A stretch of 64,000 bases of DNA. Source: Komagataeibacter rhaeticus. GTDB taxonomy: Bacteria > Pseudomonadota > Alphaproteobacteria > Acetobacterales > Acetobacteraceae. Shown here piece by piece: positions 63,868 to 64,000 of the stretch (its first letter is position 1; every line of letters starts with the position of its first letter). Below the pieces are notes generated by a model. It searched no databases. It had not been told where the DNA came from and saw nothing but the letters and a program-made list of their open reading frames with translations. The stretch spans positions 22,604 to 86,603 of the forward strand of contig NZ_NKTZ01000012.1 of the NCBI RefSeq assembly GCF_003207855.1, read 5' to 3'. The translations under genes and the position numbers were made by a program.

Positions 63868-64000
63868 TTAGAGGTGGTCCCGTCCGTTCGGACAGTTTTG
63901 CGGGCTTGATAAGCTATACCCGGTTGTTGTTATGCCGCCCTTCTGACGGCGTTGCTGTTGGCCATCTGGTCCGGGGTTAACCCCGGACCAGATGGCGTCG
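63868..64000. mobile_element. possible mobile element edge with perfect palindrome
   Basis: Directly abuts the truncation point of the epimerase. Contains a perfect 36-base palindrome at 63961-63996 (arm GCCATCTGGTCCGGGGTT). On the minus strand an open frame from the window edge ends PDQMANSNAVRRAA at 63930. It may be the tail of a transposase, but no family can be named. Confidence 0.35.

Noticed and set aside
1..64000. CRISPR arrays, tRNA and rRNA genes
   Set aside because: No regularly spaced repeats, and no cloverleaf or rRNA-like sequence was noticed when reading; a covariance-model scan would be needed to exclude them.

Overview
The window reads as a chromosomal stretch of a GC-rich alphaproteobacterium, most likely an acetic acid bacterium of the Komagataeibacter/Gluconacetobacter group. 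The grounds are a tkt-tal pair, a bd-type quinol oxidase with its own CydDC, a large PAS-GAF-GGDEF-EAL protein, many TonB-dependent receptors and dense overlapping operons. This assignment is inference from gene content. I saw no rRNA, tRNA or CRISPR array.

Positions 1-13.5 kb: the 3' part of a transketolase gene with transaldolase, then a MocR-type regulator followed by a complete Nit1C gene cluster (nitB, nitC nitrilase, nitD radical SAM, nitE GNAT, nitF AIR-synthase-like, a glycosyltransferase, nitG, nitH flavoprotein). Nit1C is known from nitrogen starvation responses and cyanide utilisation. An added PrpE-like acyl-CoA ligase lies 15 bases behind nitH. A repeated TTGTATG heptamer occurs in front of both the regulator and the cluster.

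Positions 14-31.3 kb: a catabolic island. A divergent promoter separates hyuA plus a three-subunit flavin/[2Fe-2S] amino acid oxidase (HcnABC / opine oxidase type, four genes coupled by ATGA overlaps) from a DAO-family oxidase plus hyuB. Around these lie a LysR regulator, an SDR, a TonB receptor, an MFS transporter, an IclR regulator, a RidA-family imine deaminase and an HSL-type hydrolase. Together they look like uptake, ATP-dependent ring opening of a hydantoin or lactam, and oxidation of the released amino or imino acid.

Positions 31.5-38.2 kb: cydD-cydC-cydA-cydB-cydX and one more tiny membrane ORF, ending in a strong terminator; CydX carries an extra N-terminal membrane segment. Positions 38.8-47.3 kb are a mixed region: a DUF442 protein, a Met/Gly/Pro-rich lipoprotein, an integrase relic, a serine recombinase lacking its catalytic serine, a c-di-GMP turnover protein, a possible NERD-like protein, a 2OG-Fe(II) oxygenase and a truncated cobW behind an intact Zur-type box.

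Positions 47.4-59.8 kb are iron acquisition: a PepSY protein, a fecI-fecR-receptor set, then heme oxygenase divergent from a heme receptor with hmuTUV and an IsdG-like monooxygenase, with good Fur-type boxes. The end holds a Tat-exported esterase, a CYTH-CHAD protein, a 5'-truncated epimerase gene and a perfect 36-bp palindrome suggesting a mobile element edge.
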